Assembly (NCBI RefSeq): GCF_902167145.1
Contig: NC_050097.1
Span: forward strand, 174,808,923 to 174,872,922
Source of the DNA: Zea mays
Taxonomy: Eukaryota > Streptophyta > Magnoliopsida > Poales > Poaceae
DNA length: 64,000 bases
Direction of reading: 5' to 3'
The translations under genes were made by a program, and so were the position numbers. The notes under the pieces were generated by a model. That model saw nothing but the letters and a program-made list of their open reading frames with translations, made no database searches and had not been told where the DNA came from. Shown here piece after piece: positions 23,650 through 33,278 of this stretch (positions are counted from its first letter, which is position 1; the number at the start of each line of letters is the position of its first letter).

Positions 23650-26600
23650 CTATCTGGAAATGTTTTTCTCAGGAGCGACCGACGAGGAAGGACGACTCGA
23701 AGAATCGGGAGCGGCATTCACATCCGCCACTATGTCATCGGGAACAACCACGCCAGGTCTCCTCATCAGAATTCGCCCCACGCGAACGGCTTTGTCCATG
23801 GCCTTGTCGCGCTGGGCCTTCAGAGTAGCAGAAGTATCTTCAGCGGCCTTGACAGCCAACCAAGCGGCCTCTAGCTCCCGGACTACTGACTTTTTGGAAG
23901 CACGCAGATCCTTGATGACAGTATCCTTGTTCGACACCAATTGTCTAAGGCGAATCATATCATCCAGAGACTCTTGCAGCTTGTAGCGATGGTTATCCAA
24001 GTCCTCCATGGTAAAACGATGACTCCTCTCCAAGATAGTCAATGAGTTGCTAGCATCACGGTATAGCTTTTCCAGATTGTCACGAGAAGTAGCGAGGGCA
24101 CGCTTTTCCTCCTGCAAACAAGAATCAGTTTCTCCAAACGTCGAGCAAGCAATAAGAACACAACAAACAAAGCCAAGATTCATAGGCCACCTTTTCAGAG
24201 TCGAGCTGAGCATGGAGAGTAGAGTCCAGCGTGTTAGCATCATTCAGAGAAGCAGAGACCCGGGCCAGTTCAGCCTGGCCTTGAGAATACTTTTCTTCAA
24301 GATCAGAGCATCGCCGGGCCAGTTCAGTCTGACCTTGAGAATGTTTTCCTTCAAGATCAGAGTACTGTCGGGCCATGTCTGTCAGGAAACAGTCAAGCAA
24401 GGGTGTTCAACTATGAAGCAGATTACTCAAACAACCAATAAAAGCAAAAAGGGGCACTAACCAGCATTTGCCGTCTCCAATTCAGATACTCGTCGCTGAA
24501 GTAACACTGGATTCCAATGCATTAGGGACAAAGCCTCTTCTGGGACAGAGGTCCCCTGTGATTTCAACTGGCTAGCCATTTCATCCACCAATGCCTGACG
24601 ATAAAAACAGATGAGCATAATAACGACAGTCTACCTGAAGTAAAAGACAGGGCAGAAGAAACCAAGATACCTGGAGGTTAGAGAAGAATGAGGGAACCCC
24701 AAGTCGTGAGAAATCAACCGGTGGCTCGCTGAAGGGCCACCAACTGGAACAACCCGCAATGCATCATTGGAACCAAGTCAGTGTCACCAGCAGAAGTTAG
24801 AACTCTGTCATCGGAAACGTTGACCTCTAAAACGACCTCTTGACACGAAACCCGCACCGCTGCCATACAATCAGAGTGTGGAGGAGAAGATCCCACATGA
24901 ACATCCATGGAAGTGTTAGAGGGAGAACCAACTCGAACACCCTCGGGGGCTGGGTTATCGCTTGCGCTACCCATCCGAGCCGGGTCATTCCCGGCAACAC
25001 CCTCGGGGGCTGGGTAAGCGCCAGCACCATCCTTGAGGGCCGAGTTCTCTGCAGCAGCCACCTCTAAGGCTGAAGGTCCCTCAGTCACTTCCATGGGAGC
25101 AGCGCAATCCAGACCAGCTTCCTGATCCTCAAGATCACGCTCCAAGGTCGATGAGGCGTGGGACGCTGCCCGGGATGACCCCAACCCGGCATCAAGCACA
25201 TCAGGACAAACATCCATCGTGTCACCATCTGCCGGCTTTGACAACAGATCTTCTGGAACCATATCCTCAAGAACCTGATCAAAGTTGGCCAGAGACAATT
25301 CTTGTAAATCAACAAGAGCAGACAGGGCTGGGGAAGGAACACCACTGCTTTCGCCACTGGCAATGTAGCGTCGGCTGTTTTTCCGAGTTAGAGGGATTTC
25401 ATCCTCCTCCTCCTCGCCATCATCGACAACACGGACAGTACACCCATTGGGGTCAGCAACATCCAGGTTACACCCATTGGGGTCAACGTCGTCCAGGTCA
25501 CACCCATTGGGGTCAATAGCAGGAAGGTTACACCCATCGGGATTAGTTTCAGCAAATGCAGGCACTAGCACTTCTCCAGCAGCAGGAACGGAAGGACCAG
25601 CATTCTGATCAAAACTAGACACTCGATGAAGACGTCTTTTTCTCTGTTTCTTCCCGTCAGCAGGAGAAGCAGGCCGATTGGCTCAGCGAGAGCGCTTCAG
25701 ACGAACGTTGTCAGACTTCTGAATATCTAAAGCTTAGCTATCCTCTGGGATGGGTGCTACCACCAGAGTTTCAGTAGGGATTGCATCAGAGGAATCTTCA
25801 GCTCACATATCCAGCATGGCACTTATCTCCGCGTCACTCGGATTCAAAGGCACCTCAAAATGAACCTGCCTCTCGTCGTCAGGAATCTCTCCGAGTGAGG
25901 CAACCAAAGCACTAACTTCTTCGGGAGAGGGTCGTACTCTAAGGCCCAAACCGCTATCATCAGCAGGAGGATTTGACACGAAACTGATAAAGGCCTGGGA
26001 GGGAGGCAAATTCTAGGCCAAGTATGCAACAGGAGCGCCGATGTTCGACACCTTGCCTCTGAGTATCATCTCGAGCCGGTTCACCAAGTCCACAGTAGGA
26101 ATTCTTCTGTTGGTCACCCGGGTTGAATCAGCCAAGCCTCGGTACAAATAGGCCGGATATGCTCTGTCTTTCAATGGCTGAATGTTCTTGAAAATAAAGT
26201 CAACGACCACAGCTTCTGCAGTCAGACCCCTTTCTTTCAACAATCCAACTTCTGCTAACAGAGCCCTTGCCTCAGCCACCTCCTGGTCTATGGGGGATTC
26301 GGTCCAGCTCGGAGTGCGAACATCCGGCTGTCTCCCTAACCGTGGGGGGAGGGAATTCCCATGATTCTCCATGATGAACCATTCCAGGCGCCATCCCTTG
26401 ATGCTGTCCTTGAGTGGGATGTCGAGGTAGTCAGTCTTCCTTCCGCGACGCATCTCTAAGCTCGCGCCCCCACCAGCTAGTGCTGCCCCCCGGCCATCCC
26501 AGGCCGGCAGTGGTACAGATACTTCCAAAGGCCAAAGTGGGGCAAAACACCAAGAAAGGCTTCGCATAAATGAACAAAAACAGAAACTTGCAGAATAGAA

Positions 26601-26923
26601 TTGAGATTCAGATGGGTCAAATTCAAGCGATAGAAATCAAGGAGACCGCGGAAGAAAGGAGAAATGGGTAGGGCGAGTCCGTGGATAAGGAAAGGAACAT
26701 AAATGACAGATTCGTGGGTGTCTTCTGTCGGAACAGTGACCCCACGGCAGATCCGCCACAAACAGAGCTCCTTCGGAGGAAGAACCCCAATGGAAACAAG
26801 ATGAAGAAGGTCGGATTCGGAGACAACAGACATATGGTTACCTGCGAAAGGCAACTGACTGTTGGGATCAATGGGAGGAATGATTGTGACGGACGAACTC
26901 GAAGCTTTCCGCTTGGGCGCCAT
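23650..26923 (-). pseudogene. G3 spliced antisense gene (Transposase_28-like, coiled-coil)
   Basis: The likely start is the ATG at 26923 (MAPKRKASSSS, a basic nuclear-signal-like start), not the longer frame opening at 27067. The N-terminal domain (LALPISPFF, SILQVSVFVHLCE) matches the G2 antisense protein and the Transposase_28 domain. A frameshift in a G-run near 26485 and several stops (TAG at 26013-26015) follow. A middle part has four 30-bp repeats. The C-terminal coiled coil is split by three short GT-AG introns at 24595-24670, 24379-24461 and 24112-24190, whose phases (0, 1, 0) all agree, leaving exons 24462-24594, 24191-24378 and 23650-24111. The gene is transcribed toward pol. Role unknown. 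Confidence 0.8.
25440..25545 (-). repeat. Four 30-bp repeats inside the G3 antisense gene
   Basis: Units begin at 25440, 25470, 25500 and 25530 with CACCCATTGGGGTCA. On the - strand they encode a ten-residue repeat with the core DPNGC. They keep the reading frame and suggest in-frame slippage growth of the protein's low-complexity middle. Confidence 0.9.
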
Positions 26924-27074
26924 CTCAACCTTGCTAGCGAACGGAGCGGAAGAGATATTGCAGGAAAGCAGAAAGAATCTGGATGCAAAAAAACAGAAAC
27001 TAGGGCACGGTGCGGGGAGGCGTGCGACAGCGCAGTACATATGGGATTTCCCCGAGCCAGATGTCATTTCTAAA

Positions 27075-27450
27075 AAAGTGCCCAGTCATCACCCAACCAT
27101 TATTTCTAAAACGCTGGCGTGCCATGTCATCACCCCGTCGTTATTTCTAAAACGCTGGTGTGCCATGTCATCACTCGACTGTTATCTCCAAAACGGCCGA
27201 CGCGGCCCAAATTGACTCAGCTATCGTTTCTAAAAACGCTGGCGTTATTTGACTTCACTTGGCCACTACCTCCAAAGCGGCCGATGCAGTCCGTTGTCAC
27301 TCGGCTGTTACCTCTAAAACGCCGACATCGCCAATAACCGCTCGGTCGTTATTTCTAAAACACCAACGCGGCCCGTTATCGCTCGGCTATCACCTCTGAA
27401 AAGCCCCAACATCGCTGATAATCACTCGGCCACCACTACTAAAGCGCTGG
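27075..27450. repeat. Degenerate 40-60 bp repeats upstream of the G3 antisense gene
   Basis: The phrase TTATTTCTAAAACGCTGGCG recurs in full or altered form near 27101, 27140, 27210 and 27350, with CTCGGC(T/C) boxes between. It starts about 150 bases before the antisense ATG, so it could be part of that gene's promoter. Confidence 0.7.
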
Positions 27451-27764
27451 CATCGTGAAGAAGGTGATCTGAAGCACGGTTCGACGATTCTAAGTTGCTA
27501 CTCAAGCATTACATTCAGAAACAGCCTCTGCAGTAAGCACCAACACAAATGACAATCAGCAAGAAGGCGGAATGATACGCACGAGAGGAATCGAAATCAT
27601 TCTTCATTATACGTGAAGTACTACCGAACTTACAAATCAACTCATTATGAGTCGATGACCCCCCTACTACTACACTGTACTTCACTACTCTATACTACTA
27701 ACTACTACTACATTATTTCATTATACTGCTACTAATATATACTAATAATTAAAACCAGTGGCAT

Positions 27765-28202
27765 TTAGCCACTGGCCTTGTTGCTGCCCCTGCTGCTGCC
27801 GCCGCCGCTGCTGTCGCGTCCGCCCTTGCCGCTGTTGCCGCCGCCGTCACCGTCGCCTCCGTCGTCGTCGCCGTCACCACCGTCGCCGCCGCTGCCCTCC
27901 TCGGACGAGTCGGAGGGATTCTCCTCGTCCGAGGAGTACTCCGACTCATCCGAGCCCTCGAGCCCGGCACGCTCGATGGCCCGGATGTAGGTCCACACCT
28001 CCGCGGCGATCCCCTGGGAGTCGTCTGAATCATCAGACAACGCCGGGGGGAGAGGCGGGAGCCGGAGAACCCTCGGACTCGGAGGAGAACTTCTCCTCCG
28101 AGTATTCCGAGTCGCTAAGTCCTCCGAAGGAGGAGTCGGCTCGCGCTTGCGCTTGTCGCCCGAGTGATGCGAAGAGCTGCTGCCTTTCTTGTTCTTGCCC
28201 AT
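27765..28202 (-). CDS. G3 small antisense ORF, 145-aa acidic Ser/Gly-rich protein
   Basis: The ATG at 28202 starts MGKNKKGSSSSHHS, followed by a basic cluster (DKRKREP, then TRRRSS; nuclear-signal-like), a Pro-rich stretch, a hydrophobic helix (VWTYIRAIERAGLEG) and a C-terminal Asp/Glu/Ser/Gly tail to the stop at 27765. A TATAAATA box lies 81 bases upstream at 28283-28290 (as TATTTATA on the + strand). Grande is reported to carry an antisense accessory gene (gene23) for a nuclear protein transcribed from its own promoter; this ORF, or the longer antisense gene, is the candidate equivalent. The tail is GC-rich simple sequence, so part of it may be repeat expansion. No catalytic motif is seen. 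Confidence 0.65.
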   Translation of the reverse strand: MGKNKKGSSSSHHSGDKRKREPTPPSEDLATRNTRRRSSPPSPRVLRLPPLPPALSDDSDDSQGIAAEVWTYIRAIERAGLEGSDESEYSSDEENPSDSSEEGSGGDGGDGDDDGGDGDGGGNSGKGGRDSSGGGSSRGSNKASG

Positions 28203-28282
28203 GGCGAAAGTGGAGGGAAGGAGAGAAGATTAAACACCAAGCAGTAGCAAGAAGCGTGAAAACGCTGGAGAAGCAAGGGCAC

Positions 28283-28290
28283 TATTTATA
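28283..28290 (-). promoter_or_regulatory. TATA box of the small antisense ORF
   Basis: TATAAATA on the - strand, 81 bases from the ATG at 28202. This spacing fits a short 5' UTR of about 50 bases. Confidence 0.65.
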
Positions 28291-28299
28291 GAAGAAGAA

Positions 28300-29250
28300 G
28301 GCAACCGCTCATCTCCTACCATGGCCACTGAACAGTCGCAAAAATTCAATATGCAATTCAAACCATCTGAAGACACGTCAGGCGGCTGACGCCATTTCAC
28401 GTAACACGACACCCATTGGGACTCCAGTCAACCACGCAGGCGATATGATTACGCTCGCGGTCACATCAAGTTACTACTCAAAAGCAATTTGCTAAACGCT
28501 CAGCGTACCAAGCCACCCCTTGCCTACACCCATTGGGGGGACACCCAGGAATTATCAGTATATTTTCAACACTGTCACATCCGAACAGTATATGCAATGA
28601 ATACTTCAAGACAGAAGAAAGATATCAGTGGGGATCAAAGGAAAGCCAAATATAGCCGATGAGGTACAAGTCTAATCAACAGAAGCATCAAAGCACGAAG
28701 TGACATGAAGACGAGCCAAGGGCCATCTATCGAACGTCCAATCAGTCGCAGATCAAATAAATGGCAAAACCTATCAAGATATGGGTAGATCGCGTACTCG
28801 GCCACAAAGACAAAAATATACGCTGACCTCTAAAGCGTAAGCATCAACAATATAATGCTGGTCTCCAAGGCATTCAATAAAAAGGGAGGAAGATTCCCAG
28901 AAAAAGACACGAAATGAAGACCTTCGAGTGGATTATTTTCAAAAATCCACTCGAAGCTCGGGGGCTACACCCATTGGGTGCACCTTCGGTGCACTCGATG
29001 GACTTCACGGCTCGACAGTGCAAAATGCTGACCTCCGAAGCATAAACCCGAGACAGAACACCAAATTTTGAGGAATAATAGCAGAAGAAGACAGTAAAAA
29101 GAAGACGTGTTAACCGGATCACTCAGAATTCTGAAGCAGTGACTCGATAGACTTATTTTCAAAAGCAGTCCCTAGTAAAATCAAATACCGCAAGCAGGAC
29201 CTAGGATCTTTGGGCCGTTTATTTCAAAATCAGCCCAAAGATCGGGGGCT
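28300..29250. other. G3 3' internal non-coding region and polypurine tract
   Basis: No coding frame I would support. The phrase ACACCCATTGGG recurs (about 28410, 28527, 28967), which echoes the repeats in the antisense gene. The final bases AAAGATCGGGGGCT at 29237-29250 are a purine-rich tract directly before the 3' LTR, the likely plus-strand primer. Confidence 0.6.
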
Positions 29251-29890
29251 TGTGGGGGACAGATATCCCCCGGGTCCACTAAAAGGATAAAAGACCTCAC
29301 GAAAGGCCCAGAGGCCCCATAATTCGCAAGGTCATCCCCCTCGTGGGCCTGGAGGAACGACCAGTGAGACAGATCAACACAAGGCCGGGTCGGTGCAAGC
29401 CCAGTTGGCCCAACAACATCCGAACAGTAATCGCAGCAGTGACCCGACCTTCCCGCACAGGAGCCCCGTACATCGGAACTGGGTGAAGATGAGTCGGCTG
29501 AATTATAGGGAGACAGACTCGGTTAGTTCACTATTATTCTGGCTCACGTTGTTATCATATCCATATGTAATGCCCCACGGTCGAGTATATAAGGCCTAGG
29601 GGGCACCCCTTCAAGAAGATAGATCAACATTATTCATCACTTAGCCTCCTATCCCGCTCTATACATTTTCCAGTGCTAGAGAGCCCCCTTGTAACTCATC
29701 GCATAAAGCATTCCAGCCAGGACGTAGGGTGTTACGCATCTCAAAGCGGCCCGAACCTATACATCACTGTCTACTGTTTCTCGTGCGCCCAGCACGAACC
29801 ATCGAGCTACAGTCGGTAACACCGTCCTACTTCTAAAAAGCACCTTGGGGGGGTAACCCTGGGTGTGCGGTCGGACCCGAAACACCGACA
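29251..29890 (+). repeat. G3 3' LTR (640 bp)
   Basis: Matches 16165-16803 with about 16 substitutions and one 1-base indel by eye. Followed by the AGGGG target duplication at 29891-29895. Confidence 0.96.
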
Positions 29891-29895
29891 AGGGG

Positions 29896-30947
29896 TACCC
29901 CCTGTTACAAGGAAAAGACTCTGTGCCAGCAGTGAAGTCCCTGGTTGTGCGATAAACGGCTCACTATTGCGCAACCTCGGCCGCCTTGGGGGTCACCAAG
30001 TGGCCAAGGGGAAGGATGTGCTCCGGATGTATGCAGCAGGTCTGAAACCGCTACATGGAAAACACCGGACCCCGCGCATGACGGGCGGACCTCCGGGACA
30101 GATCCCGGACCCTTCGGAGAGAGGTCCGGATGATTCACCACCGGATCCCGGATCTTGGGGCAGGAGATACCCTGGTCCTGCCCTAGAAGGGGTCCGGTGC
30201 TGGCACGTGTCCGGGGCTTGCATAGCGCTCCCCCGCCCAAGGCGGAGATCCGCTACTGCCACATGGCTGGTGGCCCATGACGTAAGCCAACAAGAGGAGT
30301 CTGACGTCGGGCCACTAGAACCGCGCAGCCGCTACATTTATTGTAGAATGGACGCATCGTCTACCAGAAAGCCAACGAGGGATGTGCCCTCTCGGTATTT
30401 AATGCGTCTAGTCCTTTCCACTGGCAGACAGGGTTAGACGGCGCGCCGGTCCAATCTATTATAGAATAGCGCGCCCGTGCCATGCGGCGGACTGGACTCG
30501 TTACCCCTTCTACAAGGAGCTTCCCCTGCACGCCAAGGATACGTAGATCTCATGTGTCAGAGCGCTAGAAGATCGCCTCAGCAGCACACGTTCGTGGCTC
30601 CGAGTACAATATTCGTTAAGTCCCTGGGCCCACATGTCAGGGCTCAGTACCTTTGTGCATGCCCCCCTTCGGCTATAAAATGGGAGGCATGCGACGTTAC
30701 AAGACAGGTTCACTCACACCACATCTTAGGCAGACACTCACAAGCTCATACAAGCTCCCAATTTAATACATCACACAGTGGAGTAGGGTATTACGCTCCG
30801 GCGGCCCGAACCACTCTAAACCTTTGCGTGTTCTTGTGTTCGTCCATCCATCTCGCATAACAGGCAAAACACTTAGGCCCCTCCTCATCTTAGGATTTAG
30901 GGTGGGTGCAATCTGCCACCCGGCCGGAGAGATTTTCCCCTCCGACA
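29896..30947 (+). repeat. G2 3' LTR, remainder
   Basis: Continues the LTR begun at 16143-16164 after G3. It starts TACCCCCTG and ends CCGACA. TATAAAA at 30674-30680. Followed by GTCGT (30948-30952), the partner of GTCGC at 5070-5074. Confidence 0.94.
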
Positions 30948-30952
30948 GTCGT

Positions 30953-31098
30953 CAAGCTGGGATGGTCCTTATAAAGTAAAACAGGTAATGTCTGGTAACG
31001 CTTATTTGCTACAAACATTACAAGGCAAGGATTTACCCAAGGCTTTGAATGGGCGTTTCCTCAAACGGTACCATCCTAGTATGTGGCAAGATGCCTAA
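30953..31098 (+). pseudogene. G1 integrase C-terminal end
   Basis: A 48-codon stretch containing GNAYLLQTLQG and ending in FLKRYHPSMWQDA before TAA. This is the usual end of Tat-type polyproteins. It joins in frame to the segment ending at 5074 once G2 and one copy of its target duplication are removed. Confidence 0.87.
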
Positions 31099-31168
31099 GA
31101 AAACCGATGTAATCACATCGAGTTAGTTGCTTTTGGTTTGCTCAGCTCCACCAAAAGGCAGGGGCATA

Positions 31169-31747
31169 TGTTGAGCACTAAAAAGAGCCATCGGACGGTC
31201 CCGCCCTGAGGCCGAACGGTCCGCGCAAGCGCAGAACAAATTAGGGTTCCGAGTTTCTTGCTATGTTTGTTGGCGAGAATCTCGGGATAAGCTCGGAATT
31301 TTGTTGGTAACGGGTCCAGCCCCTCCTCTATAAAAGCAGAGGAATACGACCGATTTAATCAATCAATCGAACCCTCAATCAATACAATCTACATTTTATC
31401 CTAGGAGTAGTTCTAGTCTAGTTTATGTTTAGTCTCCCAATCCTCAAATTTTCCGCTTCTCTTCGACTCTACGTCGATTAGAGGAGTCTAGGTCGAGATC
31501 TCTCCTCTCCAGCGGGGTCCCTCACGGGAGCGAGATCCAGGCGCCGCCGGCGACCTTCCGCCGCCCCTGCACTCGCGCGAACCGTACAGCCCTAGGGCAC
31601 GGACCGTTCGGCCGTCAGGTAGGAAACCCTAGCCTCGCGCCAGGTCGCGGACCGTCTGGCCCCTGGCCGCGGACCGTCCGCCCCTGTGTAGAGAGCACCG
31701 CCGCTGGTTCGTGTTGAGTGATTGGCGCCCTAAAAAAGGTGTCAACA
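31169..31747 (+). repeat. G1 3' LTR (579 bp)
   Basis: Starts TGTTGAGC directly after a purine-rich tract and ends GTCAACA. TATAAAAG box at 31330-31337. It contains several GGACNGTCC-type palindromes (full CGGACCGTCCG at 31670-31680; variants near 31192, 31215, 31600 and 31648). The partner LTR is outside the window. Confidence 0.85.
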
Positions 31748-32419
31748 CACGGCTTCACCCTACCAACGTCCAACGTCTTCAAAAAATAGTGCAGAACGAG
31801 CATTCAAACCCGTACCTATTTGCTCCAGAAATTTGGAGCTAACCAACAGATCACACATACCTTAGTGTTTAGAAATAAACAAAAATTATATTTATAGCCT
31901 AGATGTCGCTCCCCACGCTCCTCCGTCTCGTGGCAACACACTAATAAGTATATACGGAGACACAATTGATGGAGTTGGTCTAACTCTATCTAAACTAGAT
32001 GTGTTAGATTTATTTTTTGCATTTGTCTTCTAACCACGAAAATAAGTTTTCTACAATGGCGGTCAAAAAAATCGACGCTGTTTTTTAACTAACTTTTGGT
32101 GAAGGATAAAATAAGTTATTTTACACTTATTTTCAGCGGTTTTTAGCTGTAGAAAGTTTATAGAATTCCACTGGTGCACCTCAAACCAAAAGTAGCCAAA
32201 CAAGGCCTGGCCTATCGATTTTTAGCCACAGATCTGGAACAAAAAGGAAACGAAGACACCTTGCGGATGGCTCACCATATGTCCCGACAGGCATGTTCTA
32301 CTCTCCTATAGCAGCGGCAAGCCATGCATGCATGCCGGGAGGAGAACAGGTCATCGACCATGGAGAAAACCGGCCTAGCTTGACCGCTTGCAATTCAAGG
32401 AGGCTAGCTAGATAGCATG
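31748..32419. other. Intergenic region and distal promoter of PMEI gene 1
   Basis: AT-rich sequence with no gene. CAAACAAGGCC near 32200 resembles one end of a Tourist-like MITE, but I cannot find its partner. Between 32285 and 32345 lies a block similar to the region upstream of the second PMEI gene, plus CATGCATGCATG at 32323-32334, which contains RY (CATGCA) motifs of the kind bound by B3-domain factors. Confidence 0.5.
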
Positions 32420-32427
32420 TATATAAG
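32420..32427 (+). promoter_or_regulatory. TATA box of PMEI gene 1
   Basis: TATATAAG, 118 bases before the ATG at 32538. The inferred leader contains a (CA)n run near 32491-32508. Confidence 0.75.
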
Positions 32428-32537
32428 CCCGTGCGCGTGGTGCCTTTCCTCTCATCACCATCGCCTGGAACCACAGACCACAAAGGAGGGGACACACACA
32501 CACACACACCGTCTCCGCCCGCCCGCCGCGACGCGCC

Positions 32538-33278
32538 ATGGCTATGGCTCGCTCCGTCGCGCACCTCTTCTTTCCCATCCTCCTTATCTCCACCGCGCCC
32601 GCCGTGCGGGCCATCACCGACGCCGCCGGCGGCCCCGGATACCTCCAGGAGGCGTGCAACAAGACGCTGTTCCCCAAGGTGTGCATGCACGCGCTCAAGG
32701 ACAACCCAGAGTGCCAGGCGGAGACGGCGGTCACGCCGCGCCGGCTGGCCGAGCTGCTCGTGTACGTGTCGGCCGAGGTGGGCATGACCGTGGCCGCGTT
32801 CGCGCACCACGAGCTCAACGCCATCAAGGACGACGACGTCCTGTACAAGTGCATCGACACCTGCTCCGAGGACATCGAGGAAGCCGTGGCGCACCTCAGC
32901 GCCCTCTCCCGCGACTTCTCCGACGCCAGGTTCCTCGAGGTCAAGTCCTGGCTCACCTCCACGCTCGGCGGCACCGCCACCTGCGAGGACGCCTGCAAGG
33001 ACGCCCCCGTCAGCGACATCAAGAACGTCTGCATAACCAAGAGCTTCGAGTTTGAGAAGCTGCTGCGCGTCACGCTGGACCTCATCACCGAGGCTTCCGG
33101 CTCCATGTCGGCCGAGGTCGCACTGCCGCCGTCGGATGCGTCGGCGCCGTCCGGAGGGTACGGCTCGTCGGCTGGCGCCCCCGCCTACGGCGCCCCGTCT
33201 CCTGATGCCCCAGCTTATGGCGCCAGCGTACCAGCGCCAGCGCCGACCTCGGGGCAGAGCACTGCTTCGACTGCATGA
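32538..33278 (+). CDS. Invertase/pectin methylesterase inhibitor-domain protein 1 (246 aa)
   Basis: Single-exon gene. Residues 1-25 are a signal peptide (hydrophobic LFFPILLIS, cleavage probably after AVRA), so the product is secreted to the cell wall. The PMEI-type four-helix domain spans about 33-190. Cys40 and Cys49 have the family's CX8C spacing, Cys105/Cys109 sit in YKCIDTCSEDIEEAV, Cys149 is in SWLTSTLGGTATCED, and RVTLDLITEASGSM ends the last helix. Such proteins bind pectin methylesterase or cell-wall/vacuolar invertase; which target cannot be told here. Residues 192-246 form a Pro/Ala/Ser/Tyr-rich tail with repeated APAYGA, possibly O-glycosylated. The ATG at 32538 is preferred over the one two codons later because it is first; either gives the same signal peptide. 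Confidence 0.93.
   Translation: MAMARSVAHLFFPILLISTAPAVRAITDAAGGPGYLQEACNKTLFPKVCMHALKDNPECQAETAVTPRRLAELLVYVSAEVGMTVAAFAHHELNAIKDDDVLYKCIDTCSEDIEEAVAHLSALSRDFSDARFLEVKSWLTSTLGGTATCEDACKDAPVSDIKNVCITKSFEFEKLLRVTLDLITEASGSMSAEVALPPSDASAPSGGYGSSAGAPAYGAPSPDAPAYGASVPAPAPTSGQSTASTA

Larger units (their letters stand above)
16165..29890 (+). mobile_element. Ty3/gypsy element G3, complete, Grande-like
   Basis: A 13,726-bp element with 639/640-bp LTRs and a perfect 5-bp target duplication (AGGGG). The order is LTR, PBS, gag, protease, RT, RNase H, archaeal-type RNase H, integrase, a 6.4-kb 3' region with tandem repeats and two antisense coding units, polypurine tract and LTR. Total length, LTR length and the long 3' region with antisense genes agree with what is known of maize Grande; the name is inference. 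About 16 substitutions separate the LTRs (hand count, 2.5%), so insertion is recent but older than SA. The sense frames are broken, so it is non-autonomous now. Confidence 0.93.
5075..30947 (+). mobile_element. Ty3/gypsy element G2 (Tat lineage), interrupted by G3
   Basis: G2 is bounded by TG...CA LTRs and an imperfect 5-bp duplication (GTCGC 5070-5074, GTCGT 30948-30952). Removing G3 (16165-29890) leaves about 12.1 kb: 5' LTR, PBS, gag, protease, RT, RNase H, archaeal-type RNase H, integrase, an antisense gene and the 3' LTR. The pol frames are interrupted by a handful of stops and one frameshift in an A-run near 9400. I do not recognise the family name. The LTRs differ by roughly 22 positions in the first 360 bases by eye, so this is an older insertion than G3. 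Confidence 0.93.
30948..31747 (+). mobile_element. G1 right part (integrase end and 3' LTR)
   Basis: Sequence resumes in the integrase frame broken at 5074. It reaches a TAA at 31096-31098, then about 70 non-coding bases with the purine-rich AAAAGGCAGGGGCATA, and the 3' LTR. G1 has no long 3' region or antisense gene, unlike G2 and G3. Confidence 0.9.

Noticed and set aside
27749..28033. Arg/Thr/Ala-rich and Arg/Cys-rich ORFs overlapping the small antisense ORF
   Set aside because: They are other-frame readings of the GC-rich trinucleotide-like tract that encodes the acidic tail.
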